The position numbers were made by a program, and so were the translations under genes. A stretch of DNA of 64,000 nucleotides, from the NCBI RefSeq assembly GCF_050433385.1, contig NZ_JBNPXI010000004.1, positions 1 to 64,000 on the forward strand, written 5' to 3'. The stretch comes from Brassicibacter mesophilus. Lineage in GTDB: Bacteria > Bacillota > Clostridia > Tissierellales > Proteiniboraceae. The stretch's first letter is position 1; each line of letters begins with the position of its first letter. Of the stretch, positions 34,603 to 42,820 are shown one piece after another. The notes below the pieces were generated by a model, which had not been told where the DNA came from, did not search any database, and saw only the letters and a list, made by a program, of their open reading frames with translations.

Positions 34603-35010
34603 TGCTGCTTTTAGTACTTGTAGTCTAATCTCTTGATTTTCAACTTTATCAGATAAGTTTTCTAGCTTTTCTCTTATATCGTTAATGCCCTCAATACTTT
34701 GCTTGTAGCCATCGTATAAGGCCTTGATGTCATTCTTTATTTCAACTTCCATTCTAGTCATATTGTTTTCTAGCTTTCTTACATCATCTTTAGTAGCCAT
34801 GATTTTCTTCATGTCCTGCATCTCGGATTGCATTCCCTGTATATCAGTTTTCATGCCTTGCATCTCGGATTGCATTCCCTGCATATCAGTTTTCATGCCA
34901 TGCATTTCAGTATAGACTTTTTGAAACTCAGACTTCATATCTTTCTTCATGTCCTGCATTTCAATATACATCTTTTCCATTAGGTCAAAGATTTTTTCTT
35001 CCACAACCAT
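34597..35010 (-). CDS. Small coiled-coil protein with tandem 14-residue repeats
   Basis: About 137 residues, the only minus-strand gene I support. Almost entirely heptad-like: Met/Lys/Glu/Asp-rich stretches such as MQGMKTDMQGMQSEM, then a second coiled coil (LENNMTRMEVEIKNDI). At DNA level a 42-bp unit is repeated nearly exactly around 34819-34902, giving two 14-residue copies. I start at ATG 35010, with GGGG just upstream; TTG 35019 is also open. No signal peptide or membrane helix. Function unknown; similar Met-rich coiled-coil proteins recur in clostridial genomes. The repeat suggests variable length between strains. Confidence 0.7.
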   Translation of the reverse strand: MVVEEKIFDLMEKMYIEMQDMKKDMKSEFQKVYTEMHGMKTDMQGMQSEMQGMKTDIQGMQSEMQDMKKIMATKDDVRKLENNMTRMEVEIKNDIKALYDGYKQSIEGINDIREKLENLSDKVENQEIRLQVLKAAK

Positions 35011-35177
35011 CAACCCCAATATAGTTTATTAAGTATCAACACTATTTTATCACTAGCTATATGCTTATGCAAATGAAAACTGAGATATAGTATATTTTTT
35101 TAAAAATTTTAAAAAAAATTATAATACATGTATTAAATACTAAATTTTGGTCACAATAACTAATGGAGGTGAGGCAC

Positions 35178-35987
35178 ATGGACGAGTTAAATGGAGGTCC
35201 AAACCAAAATAATGACAAAAAGCCTCTGTGGAGCAGAGCTTCAAAGGGCTTGAAAAAATTAGTAGATAAAGATGGCTTTTATATTATCTTATTCATTTGC
35301 ATATGCATAGTAGCAACAACCGCAGTATGGGTTTCAAAAAATAATATAGATAAGTCAAGAGAATATGGCCTTAACGAGTACCCGGATATACAACAAGATA
35401 TTGAAGACAGCGAAGAAGCAGCTGTAGATAAAGAACCGGATGTAGCACTCGTTGAGATAGATGAAGAAACTAAAGATACAAAAGATAACGGGGCGGCGGC
35501 CTCAGAAGAACAGAAGACAAAATCTATACCAGCGTCAACTAGCTTAGCACAACAGAGTAAACAGACCGAGCAAAAAGCTATGATGATCCCGCTGATGGGG
35601 AAAGTAAGTTTAGATTATGCAGAAGATAAACTAGTTTACTCAAAGACTCTTGAGCAATGGACAACACACAATGGGATAGATATAGAAGCCAAAGAAGGAA
35701 GCGTAGTAAAAGCAGCACTAGATGGTGTAGTAAGTCAGATTAAGAAAGATGAAACCATAGGAATAATAATAACAATAGACCATGCCAATGGATTGCAGAC
35801 AAAATATGGCAATCTTTCCACGGATGAAATGGTTAAGATAGGTCAAGAAGTGAAAAAAGGAGACGCAATAAGCGGCGTTGGGAAAGGTACAGGATATGAA
35901 ATGGTAGAAGGGCCTCATCTGCATTTTGAGGTTTTACAAGATGGGAAAAACATAGACCCAAAAGCATTTCTTCCAAAGTTTAAATAA
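35178..35987 (+). CDS. spoIIQ: SpoIIQ-type M23 (LytM) peptidase, forespore engulfment protein
   Basis: About 269 residues: short cytoplasmic N-terminus, one membrane helix (about 34-52), an acidic linker, then an M23/LytM domain (about 160-262). Zinc ligands look complete: His164 and Asp168 in HNGIDIE and HLH (His247, His249) in GPHLHFEV. Bacillus SpoIIQ is degenerate at this site, whereas clostridial SpoIIQ keeps it, so this version is probably enzymatically competent. It pairs with SpoIIIAH across the engulfing membranes. Start ATG 35178 lies after GGAGGTGAGG. The position ahead of spoIIID supports the assignment. Confidence 0.87.
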   Translation: MDELNGGPNQNNDKKPLWSRASKGLKKLVDKDGFYIILFICICIVATTAVWVSKNNIDKSREYGLNEYPDIQQDIEDSEEAAVDKEPDVALVEIDEETKDTKDNGAAASEEQKTKSIPASTSLAQQSKQTEQKAMMIPLMGKVSLDYAEDKLVYSKTLEQWTTHNGIDIEAKEGSVVKAALDGVVSQIKKDETIGIIITIDHANGLQTKYGNLSTDEMVKIGQEVKKGDAISGVGKGTGYEMVEGPHLHFEVLQDGKNIDPKAFLPKFK

Positions 35988-36115
35988 GAAATAAACTGCA
36001 TAAGAATTTATTTAATGTTAGAGCATAAGAGTTCTAATATATGGTTTATCAGCATAAGTATTTAGAAAAAGACTCTAATTATTTTGGAAAATACCGTCAA
36101 AGGGGGTTAAATTTT

Positions 36116-36370
36116 GTGAAAGACTATATAGAGGAAAGAGCACTTGAAATCGCAAATTATATAATAAATGAAAGAGCTACAGTACGACAAACTGCCAGTG
36201 TTTTTGGTGTAAGTAAGAGCACAGTACATAAGGATGTAACAGAACGCCTTCCTAGGATAAACCCTCTTGTTGCAGGCAAGGTTAAAAATGTACTAGACAT
36301 GAACAAAGCCGAAAGACATATCAGAGGCGGAAAAGCAACAAAGATGAAGTACAAAGCAATTAATCACTAA
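36116..36370 (+). CDS. spoIIID: Sporulation transcriptional regulator SpoIIID
   Basis: About 84 residues, matching the usual size. The helix-turn-helix TVRQTASVFGVSKSTVHKDV and the basic C-terminal HIRGGKATKMKYK tail are the SpoIIID hallmarks. It tunes mother-cell sigmaE and sigmaK regulons. Start GTG 36116 is preceded by AGGGGG with a 9-base spacer; an upstream ATG at 36041 would add residues foreign to the family. Followed by a strong terminator, then mbl, as in Bacillus. Confidence 0.95.
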   Translation: MKDYIEERALEIANYIINERATVRQTASVFGVSKSTVHKDVTERLPRINPLVAGKVKNVLDMNKAERHIRGGKATKMKYKAINH

Positions 36371-36403
36371 TGAACTTTAAGATAATTTAATATATAATTA
36401 AAC

Positions 36404-36442
36404 AAAAAATATTATTTCTCGGCTAGAGAGATAATATTTTTT
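36404..36442 (+). terminator. Terminator of spoIIID
   Basis: 17-base stem (36404-36420 with 36426-36442, one G-U), loop GGCTA, A-run before and T-run after. Confidence 0.92.
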
Positions 36443-36576
36443 GTTTTGTAATAAAAAAATAGAGGAATTTTGGAAAATTTATAGAACTATTCCATATGCG
36501 AAAGTTGTGTACATATGTCGATAATTAAAATAACTTAAATAATATATCATAATAATATGGAAAGCGAGGTTGAATT

Positions 36577-37608
36577 ATGTTTTCATTTAGATCAGACATG
36601 GGAATAGATTTAGGTACTGCTAGTATATTAGTATACATAAAGGGCAAGGGAATAGTACTACAAGAGCCATCAGTAGTTGCAATAGACAAAAACACAAACA
36701 AGCTATTAGCAGTAGGAGAAGAAGCTAGAAGGATGCTCGGAAGAACTCCAGGAAATATAGTTGCTATAAGACCGTTACGAGATGGGGTTATATCTGATTA
36801 TGAAGTGACAGAAAGAATGTTAAAATATTTCATAGAGAAGGCAGCAGGCAAAATGTTATTCAAGCCTAGAATCATAGTTTGCGTGCCAAGCGGAGTAACA
36901 GAGGTAGAAAAGAGGGCAGTATTAGATGCTAGTAATCAAGCAGGAGCAAGAAAGACCTATTTAATAGAAGAGCCTATAGCAGCAGCTATAGGAGCGGGAC
37001 TGGACATAACAGAGCCTAATGGGCACATGATAGTAGATATCGGAGGAGGAACTACTGACGTAGCAGTAATATCATTAGGTGGTATAGTAGTTAGCAAATC
37101 GTTAAAAGTAGCAGGAGATACATTTGATGAAGCAATCGTAAGATATATAAGAAAGAAGCACAATGTAATGATAGGAGAAAGAAGTGCAGAGGAACTAAAA
37201 ATAAACATAGGAACTGCATTCCCTAGGGCCAAAGACATAGCTATGGATATAAGAGGAAGAAACCTAGTAACTGGACTTCCTAAAACAATAAAAGTTACAT
37301 CCGATGAGATGCTAGAGGCATTAGAAGAGCCTGTAACTTCAATAGCCGATACAGTACATGCAGTGCTAGAGAAAACTCCGCCAGAGCTAGCTGCAGATAT
37401 AGGAAACACAGGCATGGTAATGACAGGTGGAGGTTCACTATTATGGGGGCTAGATAAGCTTATAAGTAAGCGTACAGGAATACCTGTGCACATTGCTGAA
37501 GATCCAATATCATGTGTAGCTATAGGAACAGGAAAGGCACTTGAGTGGGTAGATGTATTAGAAAATAACGTATTATCAGATGATCAAAGAAAAAGAAGCT
37601 ATGAGTAG
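36577..37608 (+). CDS. mbl: MreB-family cell-shape protein (Mbl)
   Basis: 343-residue bacterial actin. Phosphate 1 motif GIDLGTASILVYIKGKG, phosphate 2 MIVDIGGGTTDVAV and adenosine motif GMVMTGGGSLLWG are intact. It forms membrane-associated filaments that direct lateral wall synthesis and rod shape. I call it Mbl rather than MreB because it follows spoIIID and precedes flgF/G-family genes exactly as in Bacillus. AAAGCGAGG precedes ATG 36577; the next gene starts 11 bases after the stop. Confidence 0.92.
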   Translation: MFSFRSDMGIDLGTASILVYIKGKGIVLQEPSVVAIDKNTNKLLAVGEEARRMLGRTPGNIVAIRPLRDGVISDYEVTERMLKYFIEKAAGKMLFKPRIIVCVPSGVTEVEKRAVLDASNQAGARKTYLIEEPIAAAIGAGLDITEPNGHMIVDIGGGTTDVAVISLGGIVVSKSLKVAGDTFDEAIVRYIRKKHNVMIGERSAEELKINIGTAFPRAKDIAMDIRGRNLVTGLPKTIKVTSDEMLEALEEPVTSIADTVHAVLEKTPPELAADIGNTGMVMTGGGSLLWGLDKLISKRTGIPVHIAEDPISCVAIGTGKALEWVDVLENNVLSDDQRKRSYE

Positions 37609-37619
37609 GAGTGAGATAA

Positions 37620-38693
37620 ATGAATAATTCTTTGTATATAGCAGCATCAGCATTACGTACCAACCAGCAAACAATAGACGTCATATCAAACAACTTAGCT
37701 AACACTAATACAACAGGATATAAAAAAGACCTAGTTATATCAGAGGCGTTTCCTGAAGTATTGTTGAGTAAAATAAACGATAGAATTGATATGGACAACC
37801 ACAGACCGTTTAAAGGCATAAATGTAGAGCAAAATGAAGATATTTTTTCTTTATCTACAGATTCAGGGTACTTTAAAGTAAAGACACCTGCAGGCAATGG
37901 ATACAGCAGAAGTCTTCAATTTACAGTAGATGACAACGGATATCTTAAGACATTCTACAGAACAATAGATGATGATATAAAGTCTGATGGAGAAAACTTT
38001 GTTCTAGGGAAAAATGGACCTATAAGAGTAGAAGACAAGAACATAGAAATAGATGCTCAAGGCAATGTCATATCTAATGGTCAGATAATAGACAATCTGA
38101 TGATATTCCCTCCATTTAGCGTAATAGGTACAACAAGCGGCGGAGTTAGATTAGATAGGATTTCCACAGATTTTACTGAAGGTACAACATTAGAGACTGG
38201 AAATAGCTTAGACTTTGCACTAAGAGGAGATGGATTCTTCAAGGTCCAAACAGACAATGGGGAGATGTACACAAGAGACGGTTCATTTTCACTCAACAAC
38301 AGAGGAGAACTAGTTACAAAGGAAGGATACTTTGTATTAGGAAAATATGGTTCGATAGTACTAGACGATAATAGTTTCACCATAAGCAGCAATGGTGATA
38401 TAATAAAAGAAGGACAAGTAGTAGATAGTCTTGATATAGTACAAATAGGAAATAAAGAGTATCTAAGAAAGCAAGGAAATAATCTTTACAAGATGCTTGA
38501 CAATGTAGAGCCAGAAGAAAACCAATTTGATGGACAAGTACTAAGAGGCTATCTAGAAAGTACAAACGTAGATACTATAAAAGAAATGGTAAACATGATA
38601 ACAGCCTTAAGAAGCTACGAATCGAGTCAAAGAGTAATCAAATCTCAAGATGAGCTCCTAGGCAAAGTAGTAAACGAATTAGGAAGAGTATAA
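37620..38693 (+). CDS. flhO: Flagellar basal-body rod protein, FlgF/FlgG family, with duplicated middle domain
   Basis: 357 residues, about 90 longer than relatives. The conserved ends are NTLANTNT-like SNNLANTNTTGYKK (about 23-36) and the C-terminal LRGYLESTNVDTIKEMVNMI, which form the rod coiled coil. The middle D1-type domain appears twice: residues 83-162 (GYFKVKT ... YSRSLQFTVDDNGYL ... FVLGKNGPI) and 205-273 (GFFKVQT ... YTRDGSFSLNNRGEL ... FVLGKYGSI). It would be exported by the flagellar type III system and form the distal rod or proximal hook. TAGGAGTGAG lies upstream of ATG 37620. Confidence 0.88.
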   Translation: MNNSLYIAASALRTNQQTIDVISNNLANTNTTGYKKDLVISEAFPEVLLSKINDRIDMDNHRPFKGINVEQNEDIFSLSTDSGYFKVKTPAGNGYSRSLQFTVDDNGYLKTFYRTIDDDIKSDGENFVLGKNGPIRVEDKNIEIDAQGNVISNGQIIDNLMIFPPFSVIGTTSGGVRLDRISTDFTEGTTLETGNSLDFALRGDGFFKVQTDNGEMYTRDGSFSLNNRGELVTKEGYFVLGKYGSIVLDDNSFTISSNGDIIKEGQVVDSLDIVQIGNKEYLRKQGNNLYKMLDNVEPEENQFDGQVLRGYLESTNVDTIKEMVNMITALRSYESSQRVIKSQDELLGKVVNELGRV

Positions 38694-38760
38694 GAAATGA
38701 TATAGAGACATTTTTATGCTTGTCCACATACATATAGCTTAGAGATAAGGAGGAGTATTT

Positions 38761-39558
38761 GTGATACGCTCACTATGGACAGCAGCAACGGGAATGAAAT
38801 CACAGCAGCTTAACATTGACACAATATCGAACAATCTGGCAAATGTTAATACAACATCATATAAAACACAGAGGGTAGAATTCAAAGATCTTTTATACTC
38901 TACAATCAAAAGATCAAATTTAAACGATGATCAGGGAAGACCTGTAAATCTAGAAGTAGGACATGGTGTGATGCCTGTAGCGACTACAAAAGACTTCCGT
39001 AAAGGCAGTCTAATAGAAACACAGAATGATCTAGACGTTGCAATAGACGGAGAAGGCTTTTTTGCAGTATCAATGCCAAACGGACAAATGAGATATACCA
39101 GGGACGGAAGCTTTAAGCTTAGTCAAGATGGAGATGAGCAAACACTAGTGACATCTGAAGGATATTTTGTTCTAAGCGAAGATGATAATGAAATAATAAT
39201 AGAAACCGGAATGCATGATATAAGCATAGATCAAATGGGATACATATTAGCTAAAGACGAAGACGGAGAAATAGTTGAATTAGGCAGATTAAAATTTGTT
39301 AATTTTCCAAATCCAGGTGGACTCATAAACGATGGACAAAACCTATATGCTACTACAGTTGCATCAGGAGAAGAAGGAGCAGTAGATGCAGAGGATATGG
39401 ACAGCAAAATAATACAAGGATATCTTGAAGCATCAAATGTTCAGGTAGTAGATGAAATGGTTAAGATGATAACAGCTCAAAGAGCATATGAGATAAGCTC
39501 GAAAACAATCCAAACATCTGATGAAATGCTTCAGATGGCAAATAATCTAAGAAGATAG
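38761..39558 (+). CDS. flhP: Flagellar basal-body rod protein, FlgG family (FlhP)
   Basis: 265 residues, standard length. N-terminal MKSQQLNIDTISNNLANVNT and C-terminal IIQGYLEASNVQVVDEMVKM are the rod signatures; GEGFFAVSMPNGQMRYTRDG marks the single middle domain. Starts at GTG 38761 behind AGGAGG. With its upstream paralogue and the downstream rod-binding gene it forms a basal-body module attached to mbl, as flhO-flhP does in Bacillus. Confidence 0.92.
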   Translation: MIRSLWTAATGMKSQQLNIDTISNNLANVNTTSYKTQRVEFKDLLYSTIKRSNLNDDQGRPVNLEVGHGVMPVATTKDFRKGSLIETQNDLDVAIDGEGFFAVSMPNGQMRYTRDGSFKLSQDGDEQTLVTSEGYFVLSEDDNEIIIETGMHDISIDQMGYILAKDEDGEIVELGRLKFVNFPNPGGLINDGQNLYATTVASGEEGAVDAEDMDSKIIQGYLEASNVQVVDEMVKMITAQRAYEISSKTIQTSDEMLQMANNLRR

Positions 39559-39571
39559 GAAGAGTGGTTTT

Positions 39572-39895
39572 ATGCCTATTATAAGTAACACAACAAATAC
39601 AATAATAAATACTGATCAAATGAGAGAAAATAGCATAAAAAGATCAGCAGAGCATGCCAAAGATACAAACAATGATAAAGAACTGTTGAAAGCTTGCCAA
39701 GACTTCGAAGAAATATTCGTTCATATGCTTTTAAAAGAAATGCGTTCAACTATCCCAGAAGATGGGTTGATGGAGAAAAGCACAGCTAGAGAAATATTCG
39801 AAGATATGTATGACCAAGAGCTTGCAAATTCTATGTCAAAAAATAATGGAATAGGTATAGCAAAAATGTTATATAATCAAATGAAAACAAAATAA
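39572..39895 (+). CDS. flgJ: FlgJ N-terminal-like rod-binding protein
   Basis: 107 residues, corresponding to the rod-binding domain of FlgJ (Pfam Rod-binding) without a muramidase domain. The family motif ACQDFEEIFVHMLLKEMRST and the C-terminal LANSMSKNNGIGIAKMLY are visible. It would cap or chaperone rod polymerisation. Starts 13 bases after flhP; a terminator follows. Confidence 0.88.
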   Translation: MPIISNTTNTIINTDQMRENSIKRSAEHAKDTNNDKELLKACQDFEEIFVHMLLKEMRSTIPEDGLMEKSTAREIFEDMYDQELANSMSKNNGIGIAKMLYNQMKTK

Positions 39896-39912
39896 AAATG
39901 TGATATCATATT

Positions 39913-39937
39913 AGGGAAGGTCTTAGACCTTCCTTTT
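39913..39937 (+). terminator. Terminator of the mbl-flagellar rod unit
   Basis: GGAAGGTC (39915-39922) pairs with GACCTTCC (39926-39933), TTA loop, followed by TTTTATAATG. Confidence 0.85.
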
Positions 39938-39962
39938 ATAATGTAATCAAGGAGGATATTTA

Positions 39963-40913
39963 ATGTCGCTCACACCAGTACTCACACAAACAGCAATACT
40001 ATTTATTTTAATACTAATAGGATTTATAATAAAAAAACTAAACGTAATATCAGATGAACTGGTAAAAGGATTATCAGGTTTTACAGTAAATGTAACACTT
40101 CCTCTGATGATAATCGCATCCATGAATAAAGAATTTTCAATGGAAATGCTTTCTAACAGCTTATTAATACTTGCAGCTGGATCATTAGGATTTATAGTTC
40201 CAATTATTCTGGCATCAGCGTTTTCAAAGCTGTTTCACATAGAGGAACCACAAAAAGGAGTATATAAGTTTTTAATAATATTCTCGAACACTGCATTTAT
40301 GGGATTTCCTATAGTAAATGCTATGTACGGAAGCGAAGGGATATTTTATGCTGCTATATTCAACATATTGTTCAACGTATTAGTCTGGACTCTTGGAGTA
40401 GAAATAATGATAAAACATCAATTAGAGGGCAAAGATAAAGCACCTAGCACTATAAGTTCAACGCTAAAGAAGCTAATAAATCCAGGGATATTTTCAGTTA
40501 TCATAGGTTTTCTAATATTTATATCGCCAATAAAGCTTCCAACACTTATAGTGAGTCCGCTAAAATTAATAGGAGACACGACAACTCCACTAGCAATGCT
40601 ATTAGTAGGAGCATTGCTTACTGAAGTGAAGCTGGGAGATATGTTTAAAAACTACAAGCTATTCATAGTGTCAGCTATAAGGCTTGTCATTTTGCCAATA
40701 GTATTAGTTCTCATATTTTCAAGATTCAATTTACCTCCAATAGTTTCGGGAATAGTAGTAATACTAAGTAGTATGCCATCAGCAGCTATCGCAACAATAT
40801 TCGCAAAGAACTACGACTCAGATTACAAGCTTGCATCATTAGGAGTGTTTATAACAACACTGCTAAATATGTTTACAGTACCATTGACACTATACTTGAT
40901 AACGACAATTTAA
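39963..40913 (+). CDS. AEC (auxin efflux carrier) family permease
   Basis: 316 residues with about ten membrane helices in two inverted halves. The family's conserved NVTLPLMIIASM segment (about 44-55) and the later LPPIVSGIVVILSSMPSAA are visible. Bacterial members export or import small organic anions such as malate or amino acid derivatives; the substrate here cannot be inferred. AAGGAGG precedes ATG 39963. It sits between the flagellar rod genes and fabZ, where Bacillus has no such gene. Confidence 0.85.
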   Translation: MSLTPVLTQTAILFILILIGFIIKKLNVISDELVKGLSGFTVNVTLPLMIIASMNKEFSMEMLSNSLLILAAGSLGFIVPIILASAFSKLFHIEEPQKGVYKFLIIFSNTAFMGFPIVNAMYGSEGIFYAAIFNILFNVLVWTLGVEIMIKHQLEGKDKAPSTISSTLKKLINPGIFSVIIGFLIFISPIKLPTLIVSPLKLIGDTTTPLAMLLVGALLTEVKLGDMFKNYKLFIVSAIRLVILPIVLVLIFSRFNLPPIVSGIVVILSSMPSAAIATIFAKNYDSDYKLASLGVFITTLLNMFTVPLTLYLITTI

Positions 40914-40941
40914 TAATATACAATAAAAGGAGACGATGATA

Positions 40942-41373
40942 ATGTTAACTAACATAGAGATACAGAAAATAATCCCACATAGATATCCATTTTTACTCGT
41001 AGATAAAATAATAGAACTAGAAGAAGGTAAAAAAGCAATAGGAATCAAAAACGTTACAATAAACGAACCATTTTTCCAAGGACACTTTCCAGGCAATCCT
41101 TTGATGCCAGGAGTACTAATAGTAGAAGCGATGGCACAAGTAGGTGCAGTTGCAGTTATGACACTAGAAGAAAACAAAGACAAGCTAGCAGTATTTACAG
41201 GTATAGATAGTATTAGATTCAAGAAACAAGTGCGTCCTGGGGATATTCTAAGAATGGAAGTAGAGCTTATAGCTATGAGAAGAGGCATAGGCAAAGCTGA
41301 TGCAGTAGCATATGTAGATGGTGAAGTAGCTTGCAAAGGAACATTAATGTTTGGAATAATTGGAAAAGAATAA
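40942..41373 (+). CDS. fabZ: 3-hydroxyacyl-[ACP] dehydratase FabZ
   Basis: About 143 residues, single hot-dog domain. The catalytic dyad is His48 in QGHFPGNPLMPGV and Glu62 in LIVEAMAQ, with the usual 14-residue spacing; N-terminal IPHRYPFLLVD is a family hallmark. Dehydrates 3-hydroxyacyl-ACP in type II fatty acid synthesis. Start ATG 40942 is preferred by spacing from AAAGGAG; ATG 40936 is the alternative. It lies after the flgF/G genes as ywpB does in Bacillus. Confidence 0.95.
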   Translation: MLTNIEIQKIIPHRYPFLLVDKIIELEEGKKAIGIKNVTINEPFFQGHFPGNPLMPGVLIVEAMAQVGAVAVMTLEENKDKLAVFTGIDSIRFKKQVRPGDILRMEVELIAMRRGIGKADAVAYVDGEVACKGTLMFGIIGKE

Positions 41374-41387
41374 AAAGAAGGAATTTA

Positions 41388-41432
41388 ATGTTAGATGTAG
41401 AACTGTATCTACTTGGAGAAGCAATGAGCTAG
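41388..41432 (+). CDS. Possible 14-residue leader peptide before wzz
   Basis: ATG at 41388 with AAGAAGGAA just upstream opens a 14-codon frame (MLDVELYLLGEAMS) ending at TAG 41430-41432, 42 bases before the wzz start. The ribosome site is reasonable, but such a short frame may arise by chance. Confidence 0.25.
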   Translation: MLDVELYLLGEAMS

Positions 41433-41474
41433 TATCGGCTTAAATAGATTAATAGGTGAAAGTGAGGAAAACAT

Positions 41475-42788
41475 ATGCAACAGCCAGTAAATCAACAGTA
41501 TTATGATTATGACGAGATATCTCTGCGTGAACTAATAGAGACTTTAATAAATGGCTGGAAGTTAATCGCTGTAATAACTGCGATTAGCTTACTAGTATCA
41601 GGAGTGTTTAGTTTCTTTATAATGGACCCAACATATGAAGCAAAATCAATACTTATGGCATCCTTTGCAACAGATAAGCTTACATCTATGCAGCAGAACG
41701 GAGAAAGTATAGAGGGAATGCTAGACTCTATATCTGCATATCCGATTATGACTATACAAACATATAAAGAGCAGATAAAGAACCCTAAAATTTTACAGCA
41801 AGTAATAGATGAACTTAAGCTAGGAGAAAAAGGAATAACCAGAAATGGCTTAAGAAACATAATTCAGCTTGAAACCATAAAAGACACAAACCTTATAGAA
41901 GTGAAGGTTACACATAGTGATCCAAAGCTTGCATCAGATATAGCTAATACTGTAGCGAAGAAATTCACTGCATTCATAACAGAACTATCAAGACAACAAG
42001 CATCGAAATCATCACAGTTTTTAAAAGGACAGCTTGAGGTTGAAAAAAAGAAGCTTGATGATGCTTCGTTAGAACTAAAAAAACAACTAGAACAGCCTAG
42101 AGGTGCTAATGAGCTTAGAGAGGAATTTAACTCAAAGCTGCAGTTATTGACAGGATATAAAACTCAGTTAGTGGAAAAAGAAGTAGAGCTTAACAAGCTT
42201 AAAGCAGGTCTTGAAGCTGCAGAAGCAGAGCTTAAGAATACTCCTCAAATATTAGTTACATATAAATCTGTAGCAGAAGATCCATTATTAGGACAAATAG
42301 TGTCAGAAAAAAATGACTCTTCAGCAACAGAAACAGCAAAGCTTACTATGAAAAATGAAGAAGTAAATGAAACTTATCTTACGCTTACATCAAAGGTATC
42401 TGAATATAAGATTGGTGTATCGGAAGCTTCAAAGGAGCTAGAAATGATTAGGTCTAAGATAGACTTAACACAGAAGGAGCTTGAAACCATACAGTCAGAC
42501 CTAGTAGAGAAGGAGCATCAGTTAGCATTAGTACAAAGGAAAGTAGACTTAGCAACAGAAACATATAACGCTTTTTTAAACAAATATGAGGAAACAAGAA
42601 TAGCAGAAAGTACAGAAATAGGAGATTCTACTATTAATTTAGTTTCACAGGCCCCAATACCAGAGGTTCCAGTAGGACCTAGAAAGATGCTAAACCTAGC
42701 TATAGCTGGAGTACTAGGTGCTATGGTAGGAGTATTTATAGCATTCTTTAGAGCGTATTGGCAAAAGTCAGCAATAGAAGCAAAATAG
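41475..42788 (+). CDS. Wzz/chain-length determinant family polysaccharide co-polymerase
   Basis: 437 residues. N-terminal Wzz domain with a first membrane helix (about 33-52), a long periplasm-type coiled-coil region (about 170-385, Lys/Glu/Leu-rich), and a second membrane helix near 410-430 (MLNLAIAGVLGAMVGVFIAF) preceded by the proline-rich APIPEVPVGPRK motif typical of the family. It sets chain length or couples export of surface polysaccharide. No tyrosine kinase domain follows. GTGAGGAAAAC is upstream of ATG 41475. First gene of the polysaccharide locus. Confidence 0.9.
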   Translation: MQQPVNQQYYDYDEISLRELIETLINGWKLIAVITAISLLVSGVFSFFIMDPTYEAKSILMASFATDKLTSMQQNGESIEGMLDSISAYPIMTIQTYKEQIKNPKILQQVIDELKLGEKGITRNGLRNIIQLETIKDTNLIEVKVTHSDPKLASDIANTVAKKFTAFITELSRQQASKSSQFLKGQLEVEKKKLDDASLELKKQLEQPRGANELREEFNSKLQLLTGYKTQLVEKEVELNKLKAGLEAAEAELKNTPQILVTYKSVAEDPLLGQIVSEKNDSSATETAKLTMKNEEVNETYLTLTSKVSEYKIGVSEASKELEMIRSKIDLTQKELETIQSDLVEKEHQLALVQRKVDLATETYNAFLNKYEETRIAESTEIGDSTINLVSQAPIPEVPVGPRKMLNLAIAGVLGAMVGVFIAFFRAYWQKSAIEAK

Positions 42789-42820
42789 GCAGTCTAAACA
42801 AAAGTGCGGAGGTTACACAT

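Noticed and set aside
34819..34902. 42-bp tandem repeat considered as a CRISPR remnant
   Set aside because: Directly adjacent units without spacers, in frame in a coiled-coil gene.
36041..36115. N-terminal extension of SpoIIID
   Set aside because: SpoIIID proteins begin close to the GTG 36116 position, which also has AGGGGG upstream.
36957..37493. 178-residue minus-strand open frame opposite mbl
   Set aside because: Shadow of a conserved gene; no start signal.
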